DNA of 64,000 nucleotides from Isoptericola peretonis (lineage in GTDB: Bacteria; Actinomycetota; Actinomycetes; Actinomycetales; Cellulomonadaceae). The notes under the pieces were generated by a model, which saw nothing but the letters and a program-made list of their open reading frames with translations, did no database searches and was not told the origin of the DNA. The position numbers were made by a program, and so were the translations under genes. Position 1 is the first letter of the stretch. Each line of letters begins with the position of its first letter. The stretch spans positions 643,426 through 707,425 of the forward strand of contig JALQCY010000003.1 in the NCBI GenBank assembly GCA_023241745.1, in the 5' to 3' direction. Of the stretch, positions 16,331 to 26,057 are shown piece after piece.

Positions 16331-16361
16331 TTGACCTTGACCCAAGGTCAGGGTGGACGGT
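16331..16361 (+). promoter_or_regulatory. MerR-type promoter with 19-base palindrome between -35 and -10
   Basis: TTGACC (16331-16336) and GACGGT (16356-16361) are separated by 19 bases, the stretched spacing used by MerR-activated promoters. The perfect inverted repeat TGACCTT-N5-AAGGTCA (16332-16350) fills the spacer. The ATG follows 6 bases after the -10, so the transcript would be leaderless. The cognate MerR gene is the next gene but one. Confidence 0.75.
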
Positions 16362-16367
16362 CGTCGC

Positions 16368-17201
16368 ATGAGCACCCCGAAACCGACAGATCTCGCCCGT
16401 GACCCGATGGTCTCGGACCGCCCCGCATGGACCGGCATGGTCCCGGTCGACGACACGGCGCTGGCAGTCACCGACTCCGGCGGCCCCGGCATCCCCGTGG
16501 TCTACCTCAACGGTGCGTACGCCTCGCAGCGGCACTGGCGGCGCGTCGTCGCCGACCTCGGGCCGGGCTACCGGCACATCACGTTCGACGAGCGGGCCCG
16601 CGGCCGGTCGAGGCAGGCGGCCGACTACTCGTTCGAGGCGTGCGTCCGCGACATCGACGCGGTGCTCGCGGCGAGGGGGGTGGACCGGCCGCTGCTGGTG
16701 GGCTGGTCGTACGGGGCGCTCCTCGGGGTGCACTGGGCGAGCCGGAACCCGGACCGCACCACCGGCGTGGTCGGCGTCGACGGCCCGTACCCGGTCGGCT
16801 GGACCGACGAGGCCGGCCACGACGAGATCCGGAAGGTGTTCCGGCGCATGAAGCCGATGATGCCGGTGGCTCGCCGGTTCGGCCTGGCCGCCCGGTTCTC
16901 CGCCGAGATGCACGCGGACCTCGCGATCGAGTCCCACCGGCTCCACGCCGCGCTCGAGCCGCTCCTCGTGGAGCTGACCGTGCCGGTGCGCTACGTCGTG
17001 GCCTCCGGAGAGGCGGTGGGCAGCCGCGACGACCTGCAGGAGCAGATGCGCGCGTCCCTCGACCCGCTGCTGGCCCGCAACGCGCACCTCACGGTGAGCG
17101 CCAAGGTCGCCGGCAACCACGGCTCGATCCTGCGCAAGGACTCGCCGGCCGTCGCCGAGGCCGTGCGCGAGGTCGCCCCCGTCGGTCGTCGGGCACAGTG
17201 A
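16368..17201 (+). CDS. Alpha/beta hydrolase
   Basis: Protein of 277 residues with the alpha/beta hydrolase layout: oxyanion-side strand VVYLNGAYASQRHW near 45, nucleophile elbow GWSYGALLG (Ser near 114) and C-terminal His in AGNHGSILR near 256. The acid residue is probably the Asp after VGVDG. The substrate is unknown. The gene sits under a MerR-type promoter and precedes its MerR regulator by 4 bases, a common arrangement in which a small hydrophobic inducer turns on its own hydrolase. The ATG at 16368 fits a leaderless start better than the GTG at 16353, which falls inside the operator. Confidence 0.8.
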   Translation: MSTPKPTDLARDPMVSDRPAWTGMVPVDDTALAVTDSGGPGIPVVYLNGAYASQRHWRRVVADLGPGYRHITFDERARGRSRQAADYSFEACVRDIDAVLAARGVDRPLLVGWSYGALLGVHWASRNPDRTTGVVGVDGPYPVGWTDEAGHDEIRKVFRRMKPMMPVARRFGLAARFSAEMHADLAIESHRLHAALEPLLVELTVPVRYVVASGEAVGSRDDLQEQMRASLDPLLARNAHLTVSAKVAGNHGSILRKDSPAVAEAVREVAPVGRRAQ

Positions 17202-17205
17202 GCGC

Positions 17206-17994
17206 ATGACCCACACCTCCCGCGGGCTCACGATCGGCCAGGCCGCGGCCTTCGCCGGCGTCACGGTCAAGACCGTGCGGCACTATCACCGGCACGGGCT
17301 CGTCGGCGAACCGGGCCGCGACGGCTCCGGCTACCGGCGGTACGGCTCGGACGACCTGCTGCGCCTGGTCCAGGTCCGGACGCTGGCGACCGCCGGCGTA
17401 CCGCTGGCCGAGATCGAGCCCATGCTCGACGCCGACCGCGAGCGGTTCGCCGCCGCCCTCGCGGACGTCGAGAAGCGCCTCTCCGAGCGGATCGACGACC
17501 TCGTCGCACGCCGCGACACCCTGCACCGGCTGGCCGACGACCGGGCGCTGCTCCCCGACCGGGCGTGCGCGCTCCTCGACCGGCTGCCCGGGCTCGGGTT
17601 CGGCCCCGAGTACGTCGCCGGCCAGCGGGAGGCCATGGTGCTCACCCGCGCCCTGATCCCCGAGGGCCTCGACGGCTTCCTCACCCAGCTCGAGCTCCGG
17701 CTCGACGACGCCCGGTTCGTCGAGCTGACCCACCGCAGCATGGAGGCCGAGGCCTGGGCGCCGGACGACCCGCGGATCGAGGAGCTCGCCCACGCCATGG
17801 CCGACCACTTCCTGGCCCATCCCGCCCTGCTGGGCGATCCTCGGGCGCGACCGCTGCAGGCGTGGGGCCGCGCCTCCGCCCGGTACCGGGTGATCAACAA
17901 CCACCGGGAGCACCAGGCCCCGATCGCCGCCCGGCTCACCGCGCTGACGGAGGCGCGTCTCCGCTCCGCCGGCGTACCGGTGCCGTCCGGCTGA
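17206..17994 (+). CDS. MerR-family regulator
   Basis: Protein of 262 residues. The N-terminal winged helix TIGQAAAFAGVTVKTVRHYH (about 9-28) followed by GYRRYGSDDLLRLVQVRTL is classic MerR. The dimerisation helix spans roughly 78-115 and the C-terminal 140 residues form a helical ligand domain of the TipA-like or multidrug type, without the Cys residues of metal sensors. It is cotranscribed with the hydrolase and most likely binds the palindrome at 16332-16350, controlling both genes including itself. Confidence 0.85.
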   Translation: MTHTSRGLTIGQAAAFAGVTVKTVRHYHRHGLVGEPGRDGSGYRRYGSDDLLRLVQVRTLATAGVPLAEIEPMLDADRERFAAALADVEKRLSERIDDLVARRDTLHRLADDRALLPDRACALLDRLPGLGFGPEYVAGQREAMVLTRALIPEGLDGFLTQLELRLDDARFVELTHRSMEAEAWAPDDPRIEELAHAMADHFLAHPALLGDPRARPLQAWGRASARYRVINNHREHQAPIAARLTALTEARLRSAGVPVPSG

Positions 17995-17998
17995 CGGC

Positions 17999-18442
17999 TC
18001 ACGCGCGCTCCCAGTCCTCCCGCGGGCCGGGGACGACGGTGAAGAGCGGGTGCACCCGGATCGTGCCCGCGTCGGCCAGGGCCGTCACCCGTGCAGGGCT
18101 GCGCACCCGCAGCTTGGCCAGGAGGTGGTCCCGCTCCGTGGCGACCTGTCCCTCGGTGACCGGGACGCGCGGGACGGGCGGCCGGTCGTCCCGCGGCGGC
18201 TCGAGGATCCGGCCGCGGTCGAAGTGGTACGAGCGGGCCGTGGCCTCGTCGGCGACGCCGTCGAGATAGGCGCCGACGGTCGCCAGCGGGTCGGGGGTGG
18301 CGCGGAAGCGGACGAGCTGGCTGTGGTTGCGGTACCCCCGCGTGCGCCCGGCGAGCACGGCCTGCGCGAGCAGCGCCTCGCGCCAGCAGGCGGTCAGTCC
18401 CTGCCGGTCGAGGTAGTCGGGGGCAAGGGACCAGAGGCGCAC
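17999..18442 (-). CDS. Pyrimidine-dimer DNA glycosylase family protein
   Basis: Protein of 147 residues matching the small bacterial family named for T4 endonuclease V-like pyrimidine dimer glycosylases: VRLWSLAPDYLDRQGLTACW at the N-terminus and LLAQAVLAGRTRGYRNHSQL near 26-45. It would excise UV photoproducts, but most chromosomal members are untested. The GTG at 18442 aligns with the usual MRLWSLHP start of the family. Convergent with the MerR gene, 4 bases apart. Upstream of it, with 38 bases between, lies the permease gene on the same strand. Confidence 0.78.
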   Translation of the reverse strand: MRLWSLAPDYLDRQGLTACWREALLAQAVLAGRTRGYRNHSQLVRFRATPDPLATVGAYLDGVADEATARSYHFDRGRILEPPRDDRPPVPRVPVTEGQVATERDHLLAKLRVRSPARVTALADAGTIRVHPLFTVVPGPREDWERA

Positions 18443-18480
18443 CGCATCATGGTTCCACGCGGCGGCGTCGTCCACCCCGC

Positions 18481-19773
18481 TCAGGTGGTGGCGCGACGCC
18501 GGACGCGCGCCCACCGCAGCAGCAGGCCGACCGCGAGCACGCCGACGCCGGCCAGCACCGCGGCGACGGGCAGCGTCGCGCACAGCACGACGCATCCCGC
18601 GAGCCCCACGACCTGCAGCGCCCGCGGGTACCGCCGGTGCGGGGTCGCCTGGGTCCACGCCGCGAGGTTGGCCACCGCGTAGTACACGAGCACGCCGAAC
18701 GACGAGAACCCGATCGCGCCGCGCAGGTCCACGGTCAGCACCAGCACGACGACCACCAGGGCGACCGCCACCTCGGCGCGGTGCGGAACCCGGAACCGCG
18801 GGTGCACCACGGCGAGGGGCCGCGGCAGGTCGCCCTCGCGCGCCATGGCCAGCGTGGTGCGGCCCACGCCCGCGATCAGGGCGAGCAGCGCGCCCAGCGA
18901 CGCGGCCGCAGCTCCCACGCGCACCACCGCCCCGGCCCACGGGCTCGCGGCCACCGCCTCCGCGAGCGGCGTCGGGGACGCGGCGGTGCCCGCGAGGCCG
19001 AGCACCGCCAGGAGCGTCACCGCGACCACCGCGTAGACGACGACGGCGCCGCCGAGCGCCCCGACGATCGCGCGCGGGATCGTGCGGGAGGGGTCACGCA
19101 CCTCCTCGCCGAGCGTCGCGACGCGCGCGTACCCGGCGAACGCGAAGAACAGCAGGCCCGCGGCCTGGAGCATCCCGTACCAGCCGGCCGGGCCGCCGAG
19201 CACGCCCGCGCCGGCCGCGCCGGCCGCGGCGTCGTCGGCCCTCAGCCGGGCGACGTCGGGCGAGCCCGTCGCGAGGGCGACGGCGACCGTCACGGCGAGG
19301 GCGAGCAGCACCACGACGACGATCCACCGGGCGAGCCGCGCGGTGCGGGTGACGCCGCGGTAGTTCACGGCGGCGAGGGCGACCACGGCGAGCGCGGCGA
19401 CCGGCCGCTCCCACCCGGCCGGCGCGGCGTAGGCGGCGAAGGTGAGCGCCATGGCCGCGCAGCTCGCCGTCTTGCCGACCACGAACCCCCAGCCGGCGAC
19501 ATAGCCCCACCACGGGCCGAGGCGCTCGCGGCCGTACACGTACGTGCCGCCCGACGCCGGGTACTGGGCGGCGAGCTGCGCGGACGAGGTCGCGTTGCCG
19601 TAGGCGACCACTGCCGCCACGGCGAGCGCGATCAGGAGCGCGATCCCGGTGCCGGCGGGCAGCACGGCCGCCGCGGCGGGGGAGAAGGCGGCGAAGACAC
19701 CGGCGCCGATCATCGCGGACAGCCCGACGACGACGGCGTCCGCGGTGGTGAGGCGGCGGTCCAGGGTGGTCAC
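18481..19773 (-). CDS. APC-superfamily amino acid permease
   Basis: Integral membrane transporter of 430 residues with about twelve hydrophobic helices. The N-terminal GLSAMIGAGVFAAFSPAAAA (near 19-38) is the APC substrate-binding bend, and YPASGGTYVYGRERLG near 75 is the following family motif. AGYARVATLGEEVRDPSRTI near 215-234 marks the TM6-TM7 loop. It should import an amino acid or amine with protons; the substrate is not predictable. The GTG lies 6 bases past a CAGGAT box, a possible leaderless start. Divergent from the TetR gene with 73 bases between starts. Confidence 0.85.
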   Translation of the reverse strand: MTTLDRRLTTADAVVVGLSAMIGAGVFAAFSPAAAAVLPAGTGIALLIALAVAAVVAYGNATSSAQLAAQYPASGGTYVYGRERLGPWWGYVAGWGFVVGKTASCAAMALTFAAYAAPAGWERPVAALAVVALAAVNYRGVTRTARLARWIVVVVLLALAVTVAVALATGSPDVARLRADDAAAGAAGAGVLGGPAGWYGMLQAAGLLFFAFAGYARVATLGEEVRDPSRTIPRAIVGALGGAVVVYAVVAVTLLAVLGLAGTAASPTPLAEAVAASPWAGAVVRVGAAAASLGALLALIAGVGRTTLAMAREGDLPRPLAVVHPRFRVPHRAEVAVALVVVVLVLTVDLRGAIGFSSFGVLVYYAVANLAAWTQATPHRRYPRALQVVGLAGCVVLCATLPVAAVLAGVGVLAVGLLLRWARVRRRATT

Positions 19774-19809
19774 GGGTCGATCCTGCCGTGCCTGGCGGGG
19801 TCGAGGGTC

Positions 19810-19855
19810 TTGCACCCCGGCTGAACGGGTGTTTAGTCTGTTGAACATGCGTTCA
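19810..19855 (+). promoter_or_regulatory. Promoter of the TetR-ABC operon with two TGAAC-N4-GTTYA operators
   Basis: TTGCAC (19810-19815) and TAGTCT (19834-19839) are separated by 18 bases; the ATG follows 7 bases later. Two matching inverted repeats are present: TGAAC-GGGT-GTTTA at 19822-19835, inside the promoter, and TGAAC-ATGC-GTTCA at 19842-19855, across the start codon. Spacing of 20 bases between centres puts both on one DNA face, as expected for TetR dimers blocking their own operon. Confidence 0.75.
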
Positions 19856-20587
19856 GTCGATGCCGCCGCCGAAGACACGGCACGGCCCTCCGGGCCCGTC
19901 GTGCCGACCCCCGACGGCAGCACGCGCGGTCGGATCCTCGACGCGGCGATGCTCCGGTTCGCCCGGTCGGGCTTCGGCGCGTCGGTGCGCAGCATCGCGG
20001 CGGACGCCGGGGTGAGCGCCGCGCTCGTCATCCACCACTTCGGCTCCAAGGACAAGCTGCACGAGGCCACGGACGAGTACGTGCTCACATGGATCCGCGA
20101 GGTCAAGCGCCAGTCCATCGGGCTGGCCGCGGGCGGCAACCTGCTGCAGGTGCTCGCCGCGGCGGACCAGTACGCCCCGCTCGTGGGCTACGTGCTGCGG
20201 TCCCTGCAGGCGGGCGGCGCGGTGGGCCGCGAGTTCACGGAGCACATGATCGCCGACGCCCAGGAGTACACCTCCGAGGCGGTGCGCGAGGGCGTCCTGC
20301 GGCCCAGCCGGGACGAGGCGGCACGGGTGCGGTACCTCGTCTACTCGTCCCTCGGCGCGATGCTGCTGTCGGTCACGCTCGACCCGCCGCGCGACCCCGA
20401 GGACGTCTCGGCCGCCATGCGCCGGTTCATGGACGAGCTGTACCTCCCCATGCTCGAGCTCTTCACGGAGGGCTTCCTCACGACCCGTCGCATGCTCGAC
20501 GACTACCTCCTGTACGTGCCGGACCCGCCGGCGGGGGCGCAGGACCCCGCCGACGGCACCCCTACCCACGACGAAGAGGAACCATGA
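19847..20587 (+). CDS. TetR-family repressor of the ABC exporter operon
   Basis: Protein of 246 residues with an N-terminal TetR DNA-binding domain ([17 protein letters not shown] near 26, [20 protein letters not shown] near 51-70) and a C-terminal ligand domain. The order TetR, ATPase, large permease is that of the mycobacterial Rv1219c-Rv1218c-Rv1217c drug-efflux operon, and protein sizes are similar; homology beyond family level is inference. It probably binds the two operators overlapping its promoter and start codon. The ATGA overlap couples it to the ATPase gene. Likely leaderless. Confidence 0.88.
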   Translation: MRSVDAAAEDTARPSGPVVPTPDGSTRGRILDAAMLRFARSGFGASVRSIAADAGVSAALVIHHFGSKDKLHEATDEYVLTWIREVKRQSIGLAAGGNLLQVLAAADQYAPLVGYVLRSLQAGGAVGREFTEHMIADAQEYTSEAVREGVLRPSRDEAARVRYLVYSSLGAMLLSVTLDPPRDPEDVSAAMRRFMDELYLPMLELFTEGFLTTRRMLDDYLLYVPDPPAGAQDPADGTPTHDEEEP

Positions 20588-21576
20588 CCACCACGGCTTC
20601 ACCCACGACCGCCTCGCGGACCGCGGCCACGCCCGCGGTCGAGATCCACGACCTGCGCAAGTCCTTCGGCACGGTCCAGGCCCTGGACGGCCTCGACCTG
20701 ACCGTCGAGCACGGCCAGGTGGCCGGCTTCCTCGGCCCCAACGGCGCCGGGAAGTCCACGACCATCCGCGTGCTGCTCGGCCTGCTGCGCTCCGACTCGG
20801 GCACCGCCCGGCTGCTGGGCGGCGACCCGTGGCGCGACGCGGTCGCGCTGCACCGCCGCCTCGCCTACGTGCCGGGAGACGTGTCCCTGTGGCCGAACCT
20901 CACCGGCGGCGAGGCCATCGACTACCTCGCGCGCCTGCGCGGCAAGCCCGACAAGAAGCGCAAGGCGGAGCTGCTCGAGCGGTTCGAGCTCGACCCCACC
21001 AAGAAGGCCCGCACCTACTCCAAGGGCAACCGGCAGAAGGTCGCGCTCGTCGCGGCGTTCGTCTCCCAGGTCGACCTGCTGGTGCTCGACGAGCCGACGT
21101 CCGGCCTCGACCCCCTCATGGAGGCCGTGTTCACCGAGCACGTGCGCGAGGCCAAGGCCGCGGGCACGTCGGTGCTGCTGAGCAGCCACATCCTGTCCGA
21201 GGTCGAGAAGGTGTGCGACACCGTGACGATCATCCGCGGCGGCCGCGCCGTCGAGTCCGGCACCCTCGACGACCTGCGCCACCTCACCCGCTCGTCCGTC
21301 ACCGCCGTCGTGGACGGCGACCCGTCCGCGATCGCGGCGATGACGGGCGTGCACGACCTGGCGGCCACGCAGAACGGCGTCGGCACGCGCGTGACGTTCG
21401 ACGTGGACAACTCCGAGATGGGTCGCGTGCTCCCCGCGATCAGCGCGCTCGGCGTGCACTCCTTCACCGCGCAGCCCCCGTCGCTCGAGGAGCTGTTCAT
21501 GCGCCACTACGGCGACGAGCTCGCCGCCGACGGCGTTCCCGCGGAGAGCACGCGCAGCCAGGCGGGTGCGCGATGA
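20584..21576 (+). CDS. ABC exporter ATP-binding protein
   Basis: ATPase of 330 residues for the drug-type exporter. Walker A is GPNGAGKST near 55, the signature is the altered YSKGNRQKV near 145 in place of LSGGQ, as in this exporter clade, and Walker B is [13 protein letters not shown] near 163. A C-terminal extension of about 90 residues follows ([18 protein letters not shown]), usual for DrrA-like ATPases. It powers the permease encoded by the next gene, with which it overlaps by 4 bases, probably to expel hydrophobic antibiotics or lipids. Confidence 0.9.
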   Translation: MTTTASPTTASRTAATPAVEIHDLRKSFGTVQALDGLDLTVEHGQVAGFLGPNGAGKSTTIRVLLGLLRSDSGTARLLGGDPWRDAVALHRRLAYVPGDVSLWPNLTGGEAIDYLARLRGKPDKKRKAELLERFELDPTKKARTYSKGNRQKVALVAAFVSQVDLLVLDEPTSGLDPLMEAVFTEHVREAKAAGTSVLLSSHILSEVEKVCDTVTIIRGGRAVESGTLDDLRHLTRSSVTAVVDGDPSAIAAMTGVHDLAATQNGVGTRVTFDVDNSEMGRVLPAISALGVHSFTAQPPSLEELFMRHYGDELAADGVPAESTRSQAGAR

Positions 21577-23231
21577 GCGCCACCACCGCCGCCCCGCCGC
21601 TCCGCGGCCGGGACGAGCCGCTGCGCGGCGGCAGCACGCTCACCGGGACGTGGAGCCTGGTGCGGTTCATCCTGCGCCGCGACCGCGTGCGGCTGGTCGC
21701 GTGGAGCCTCGGCATCCCGCTGCTGTACCTCGGGGCGCTGCCGGAGTACGTGCTGATGGCCGACGACGCGGCCGGCCTGCAGGCGCGCGCCGCCCTCGTC
21801 CAGTCCCCGGCGATGATCGCGATGACCGGGCCCGGGTACGGCACGGACGACTACACGGTCGGCGCCGCCGTCGCGAACGAGCTGGTGCTGTGGGTGGTGC
21901 TCGCCCTCGCCGTGATGAGCATCCTGCAGGTGGTGCGGCACACCCGCGCCGAGGAGGAGTCGAGCCGGGCGGAGCTGGTGCGGGCCGCCGTCGTCGGCCG
22001 GCACGCCGCCGTGGTGGCGACGGCGATCGTCGTGCTGGCGGTCAACCTCGTCATCGCGCTGCTGTCGGCCGGCGTGCTCGTGGCCAACGACCTCGAGGCC
22101 GTCGACTCGCTCGCCATGACGCTCGGCATCGCCGTCAGCGCGATGACGTTCGGCGCGGTCGCGCTGGTCGCCGCGCAGGTGACGGAGCACTCGCGCGGCG
22201 CCACCGGGCTCTCGATGGCGGTGCTCGGCGCCGCCTTCACGCTGCGCACCATCGGCGACATGCAGGAGGTCCACGGAAGCTGGGTCTCGTGGCTGTCCCC
22301 GATCGCGTGGGCGCAGCAGATGCGCTCCTACGTGGACCTGCGCTGGTGGCCCGCCGCGATCGGCGTGGTCGCCATCGTGCTGCTGCTGCTCGCCGCCTCG
22401 GCGCTCGCGTCGCGGCGCGACTTCGGCGGCGGGCTGATCCCCGACCGTCGCGGCCCGGCCGACGCCCGGGCCGGCCTGCGCTCGCCCGCCGCCGTCGTGT
22501 GGGGGCAGCAGCGCATGTCCCTGCTGTGGACGGCGCTCGGCCTGGGCGTCATGTGGCTCGCGACCGGCACGGTCATCGCCCAGATCCCCGCGATGACCGA
22601 GACCCTGCAGGAGAACCCCGTGTACTCCGCGCTGCTGGGCGAGGGCGACCTGGAGAAGGCGTTCCTCGGCATCATCGTGCTCTACGCGGCGCTGGGAGCG
22701 GCGGCGTTCGGGCTGGTCGCGACGCTGCGCGCCAAGGCGGAGGAGGAGGCCGGACGGGCGGAGTACGCCCTCGCGACGCCCGTCTCCCGCACCCGCTGGC
22801 TCGGGGCGACGCTGGTCGTCAGCTCGATCGGCACCGCCGTGGTGATGGTCACCGGCATCCTCGCGCTCGCGGCCGGAGCCGCGGCCTCGGGGGTTCACGA
22901 GCCGTCGTCCGGCGCGATCGCCGAGGCCGGGCTGCTGTACCTGCCTGCGCTGCTCGTGCTGGTCGGTCTGGCCGCGGCGCTGTACGCGTGGGTGCCGCGG
23001 GCCACCGCGCTCGTCTGGCTGGTGTTCGGCTACACGCTGGTGGTCGAGATGTTCGCCGACCTCTTCGGTCTGCCCGAGTGGGCGCGGCAGGTCTCGCCGT
23101 TCTGGTGGGTCCCGGACTCGTTGACGGGTGACGTCGACTGGGCGCACGTGGGCGGGCTGTGCGCCGTCGCCGTCGTGCTGTTCCTGCTCGCGTTCGCGGG
23201 CTTCCGCCGCCGGGACATCGCGACCAGGTAG
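21573..23231 (+). CDS. ABC exporter permease (double-length)
   Basis: Membrane protein of 552 residues with about twelve hydrophobic segments in two halves, joined by a cytosolic loop near 275-315 ([20 protein letters not shown]). Each half has the ABC-2 pattern, with the ER-rich coupling region [17 protein letters not shown] in the first and [20 protein letters not shown] in the second, which supports internal duplication. One such protein plus an ATPase dimer forms the full exporter. It is the last gene of the TetR operon. A short CCCC-GTTC-GGGG hairpin follows the stop. Confidence 0.87.
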   Translation: MSATTAAPPLRGRDEPLRGGSTLTGTWSLVRFILRRDRVRLVAWSLGIPLLYLGALPEYVLMADDAAGLQARAALVQSPAMIAMTGPGYGTDDYTVGAAVANELVLWVVLALAVMSILQVVRHTRAEEESSRAELVRAAVVGRHAAVVATAIVVLAVNLVIALLSAGVLVANDLEAVDSLAMTLGIAVSAMTFGAVALVAAQVTEHSRGATGLSMAVLGAAFTLRTIGDMQEVHGSWVSWLSPIAWAQQMRSYVDLRWWPAAIGVVAIVLLLLAASALASRRDFGGGLIPDRRGPADARAGLRSPAAVVWGQQRMSLLWTALGLGVMWLATGTVIAQIPAMTETLQENPVYSALLGEGDLEKAFLGIIVLYAALGAAAFGLVATLRAKAEEEAGRAEYALATPVSRTRWLGATLVVSSIGTAVVMVTGILALAAGAAASGVHEPSSGAIAEAGLLYLPALLVLVGLAAALYAWVPRATALVWLVFGYTLVVEMFADLFGLPEWARQVSPFWWVPDSLTGDVDWAHVGGLCAVAVVLFLLAFAGFRRRDIATR

Positions 23232-23276
23232 CCCCGTTCGGGGGGTCGCGGCCGACTCGGGATACCGTGGTCGGCC

Positions 23277-24692
23277 GTGACCACCCCCACCGAACCCGGG
23301 ACGACGGCGAGCGACCCCTCGTCCGGCCCGGGCCACGACTCCCGGCTCGCCCACGGCCTGCGCACGCGCCACCTCACGATGATGGGGCTGGGCTCCGCGA
23401 TCGGAGCCGGCCTGTTCCTCGGCTCCGGCGTCGGCGTCGCGACCGCCGGCCCCGCCGTCCTCGTCAGCTACGCCATCGCGGGCGCGCTCGTCGTCCTCGT
23501 GATGCGGATGCTCGCCGAGATGGCGTCGGCGCTGCCCACCTCGGGCTCGTTCTCCGTCTACGCGGAGGCGGCGCTCGGCCGCTGGGCCGGCTTCCTGCTG
23601 GGCTGGCTGTACTGGTTCATGCTGATCATGGTGCTGGGCGTCGAGGTGACCGGTGTCGCCGGCATCGTGTCCGGCTGGTGGCCGGACGTGCCGCAGTGGG
23701 CCGTGGCGGCCGCGGTCGTGGTGCTGCTGGGCGGCATCAACCTCGTGGGCGTCCGGCAGTTCGGCGAGTCCGAGTTCTGGTTCGCCGCGATCAAGGTGGC
23801 CGCCATCCTGGGCTTCCTCGTGGTGGGCGTGCTGATCGTCGCCGGCGTGATCCCCGTGACCGGCAGCGTCCTGGGCGACTGGGCCGCGCACGGCGGCTTC
23901 GCCCCCGCCGGCTGGGCGGGCATCGCGGCCGGCCTGCTCACCGTCGTCTTCGCCTTCGGCGGCATCGAGATCGTCGCGATCGCCGCCGCCGAGGCGCGCG
24001 ACCCGCGCACCGCCGTCGCCCGCGCCACCCGCACCATCGTGTGGCGCATCCTGCTGTTCTACGTGGGCTCGGTGGCCATCATCGTCGCGCTGGTCCCCTG
24101 GGACGACGCCGCGGCGCTGGAGTCGCCCTTCGTGTCGGTGCTGCAGCTCGCCGGGTTCGACGGCGCCGCGCGGCTCATGGAGGTCGTGGTGGTGCTGGCG
24201 CTGCTCAGCGCCTTCAACGCGAACGTCTACGGCACCTCGCGGATGCTCTTCTCCCTCGGCCAGCGGCGCGACGCGCCGGCGGCCACCACGCGCGTGTCCC
24301 GCCGCGACGTGCCGTGGGTGGCCGTGCTCGTGTCGGTCTTCTTCGGCGTCGTCGCGGTGGGCCTCAACTGGCTGCTGCCCGCGCAGATCCTGTCGATCCT
24401 GCTGAACGCCGTCGGGTCCGCGCTGTTCGTGGTGTGGCTGCTCATCACCGTGTCGCAGCTGCGGCTGCGCCCGCGCCTCGAGGCCGACGCCGCGCTCGCC
24501 GGCGAGCCGCTGCGGCTGCGCATGTGGGGCTTCCCGTACCTCACGTGGGTCACGCTGGCGGCGCTGGTCGCCCTCGCCGGGCTCATGCTGTCCGACCCCG
24601 CGGCGCGCGCCCAGCTCGCCGCGACCGCCGGCCTCGTCGTGGTGATCCTCGCGGTCTACGCCGTCATGCGCCGGGTGCGCTCGGCGGCGTAG
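23277..24692 (+). CDS. Amino acid permease (AAT/GABA-permease type)
   Basis: Transporter of 471 residues with twelve predicted helices. The opening RTRHLTMMGLGSAIGAGLFLGSG pattern (near 29-50) is characteristic of proton-coupled AAT permeases for GABA, aromatic or branched amino acids. FGGIEIVAIAAAEARDP near 226 and SAFNANVYGTSRMLFSLGQR near 312 are further family motifs. TACCGT (23263-23268) ends 8 bases before the GTG start and no ribosome site is seen, so the gene is probably leaderless. Its last 29 bases overlap the end of the convergent NADH dehydrogenase gene. Confidence 0.88.
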   Translation: MTTPTEPGTTASDPSSGPGHDSRLAHGLRTRHLTMMGLGSAIGAGLFLGSGVGVATAGPAVLVSYAIAGALVVLVMRMLAEMASALPTSGSFSVYAEAALGRWAGFLLGWLYWFMLIMVLGVEVTGVAGIVSGWWPDVPQWAVAAAVVVLLGGINLVGVRQFGESEFWFAAIKVAAILGFLVVGVLIVAGVIPVTGSVLGDWAAHGGFAPAGWAGIAAGLLTVVFAFGGIEIVAIAAAEARDPRTAVARATRTIVWRILLFYVGSVAIIVALVPWDDAAALESPFVSVLQLAGFDGAARLMEVVVVLALLSAFNANVYGTSRMLFSLGQRRDAPAATTRVSRRDVPWVAVLVSVFFGVVAVGLNWLLPAQILSILLNAVGSALFVVWLLITVSQLRLRPRLEADAALAGEPLRLRMWGFPYLTWVTLAALVALAGLMLSDPAARAQLAATAGLVVVILAVYAVMRRVRSAA

Positions 24693-26031
24693 CCCCGCCC
24701 GCGCCGGGGCCCGTATCCGTGTCCGTATCCGTATCCGTGCCCGGCTTCGGCGGCCGGATCGTGGGCACGTCGCCGACGATCGGGATCGGGCGACGGTGGA
24801 ACGGGAACCCGTAGCGGGTGACCAGCCCGGCGAGCGTCGTGACGCGGTTGCGGGGCCCGACGAGCGACATGATGTGGACGAACAGCCACACCAGCCAGGC
24901 GAGCCCGGACGTCAGCCGCAGCTTCTTCGACGTCACCGGCAGCGTGATCTCGGCGATCGCCGCCCGGCGGCCGATCACCGCCATGGTGCCCTTGTCGTGG
25001 TAGCGCAGCGGCTCGGTGGCCCGGCCCTCGAGCAGGGCCAGGATGTTGCGCGCCACCTGCTGCCCGGCCTGGATCGCCGGCTGGGCGAGCTGCGGCAGCC
25101 ACTCGGGCGACTCCGCGATGTCGCCGATCGCGAAGACCCCGGGCCGCCCCTCGACCTGGTGGTCCTCGCCGACGGCGATGCGCCCGCCGCGCCGGCGGGG
25201 CAGGTCCCAGTCGTCCACCTCGGGGTGCGGGGAGACGCCGGCGGACCAGACGGTGAGGTCGGCGCGGATGCTGGTGCCGTCGGTGAGGACCACGGCGTCG
25301 GGCCGCACCTCCGCGACGCCGGCGCCCAGGTGCAGCCGGACCCCGCGACGCTCCAGCTCCCGCGCGGCGTACTCCCGCAGGCTCGGATGGAACGACTTGA
25401 GCAGCTCGGCGCCGCGCTGCACGACCGTGATCTCGAAGGCGTCGCCGTGGATCTCGGGGAAGGCGGGCGCGAGCCCGGCGGTGCGCAGCTCCGCGAGCGC
25501 CCCCGCGACCTCGACCCCTGTGGCGCCGCCGCCCACGACGACCACGCGCAGGCCGTCGTCCGTCCCGGGGGTGTAGGCCGAGCGCTCCAGCCGGATGAAG
25601 AGCTGGTCGCGGATGCGCAGCGCCTGCGAGCGGGAGTACATCCCGAGCGCGTTCTCCTTGGCGCCCGGCGTGCCGAAGAAGTTCACGGTGACGCCGTTGG
25701 CGAGGACGAGGTGGTCGAACGGGATCGTCTCGTCGTTGGCGAGGCGGATGGCGCGGGCGTCGTGGTCGATGCCGACCAGGTGCTCGTGCAGCACCCGCAG
25801 GTTCTTCTGCTTGAGCCGCAGCCCGCGCAGCCAGTAGGTGACGTCGCCCGGGTTCAGCCCCCCGGTGGCGACCTGGTACAGCAGCGGCTGGAACGTGTTG
25901 TACACCCGCCGCTCGACGAGGGTGATCCGCACGGGCGCCTTCGCGAGCGCCTTGACGACCGCGAGCCCGCCGAACCCCCCTCCGACGACCACGACATGGG
26001 GAAGCTCGGTGCGCTCGTTCACGGGGTCCAC
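24664..26031 (-). CDS. ndh: Type II NADH dehydrogenase
   Basis: Monotopic flavoprotein of 455 residues that passes electrons from NADH to the quinone pool without pumping protons. FAD site VVVVGGGFGGLAVVKALAKA near 13-32, NADH site RVVVVGGGATGVEVAGALAE near 160-179, and the FAD C-terminal motif GVFAIGDIAE near 298 are all present, with a hydrophobic anchor SGLAWLVWLFVHIMSLVG near 385. The last 35 residues are disordered and contain a TD repeat encoded by a GTATCC-type microsatellite (about 24711-24740), a likely site of length change. GTG 26031 is the outermost start; GTG 26022 is an alternative. Confidence 0.9.
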   Translation of the reverse strand: MDPVNERTELPHVVVVGGGFGGLAVVKALAKAPVRITLVERRVYNTFQPLLYQVATGGLNPGDVTYWLRGLRLKQKNLRVLHEHLVGIDHDARAIRLANDETIPFDHLVLANGVTVNFFGTPGAKENALGMYSRSQALRIRDQLFIRLERSAYTPGTDDGLRVVVVGGGATGVEVAGALAELRTAGLAPAFPEIHGDAFEITVVQRGAELLKSFHPSLREYAARELERRGVRLHLGAGVAEVRPDAVVLTDGTSIRADLTVWSAGVSPHPEVDDWDLPRRRGGRIAVGEDHQVEGRPGVFAIGDIAESPEWLPQLAQPAIQAGQQVARNILALLEGRATEPLRYHDKGTMAVIGRRAAIAEITLPVTSKKLRLTSGLAWLVWLFVHIMSLVGPRNRVTTLAGLVTRYGFPFHRRPIPIVGDVPTIRPPKPGTDTDTDTDTGPGAGGATPPSAPGA

Positions 26032-26057
26032 GGTAGGTGACCTGAGAGGATGCTGCC

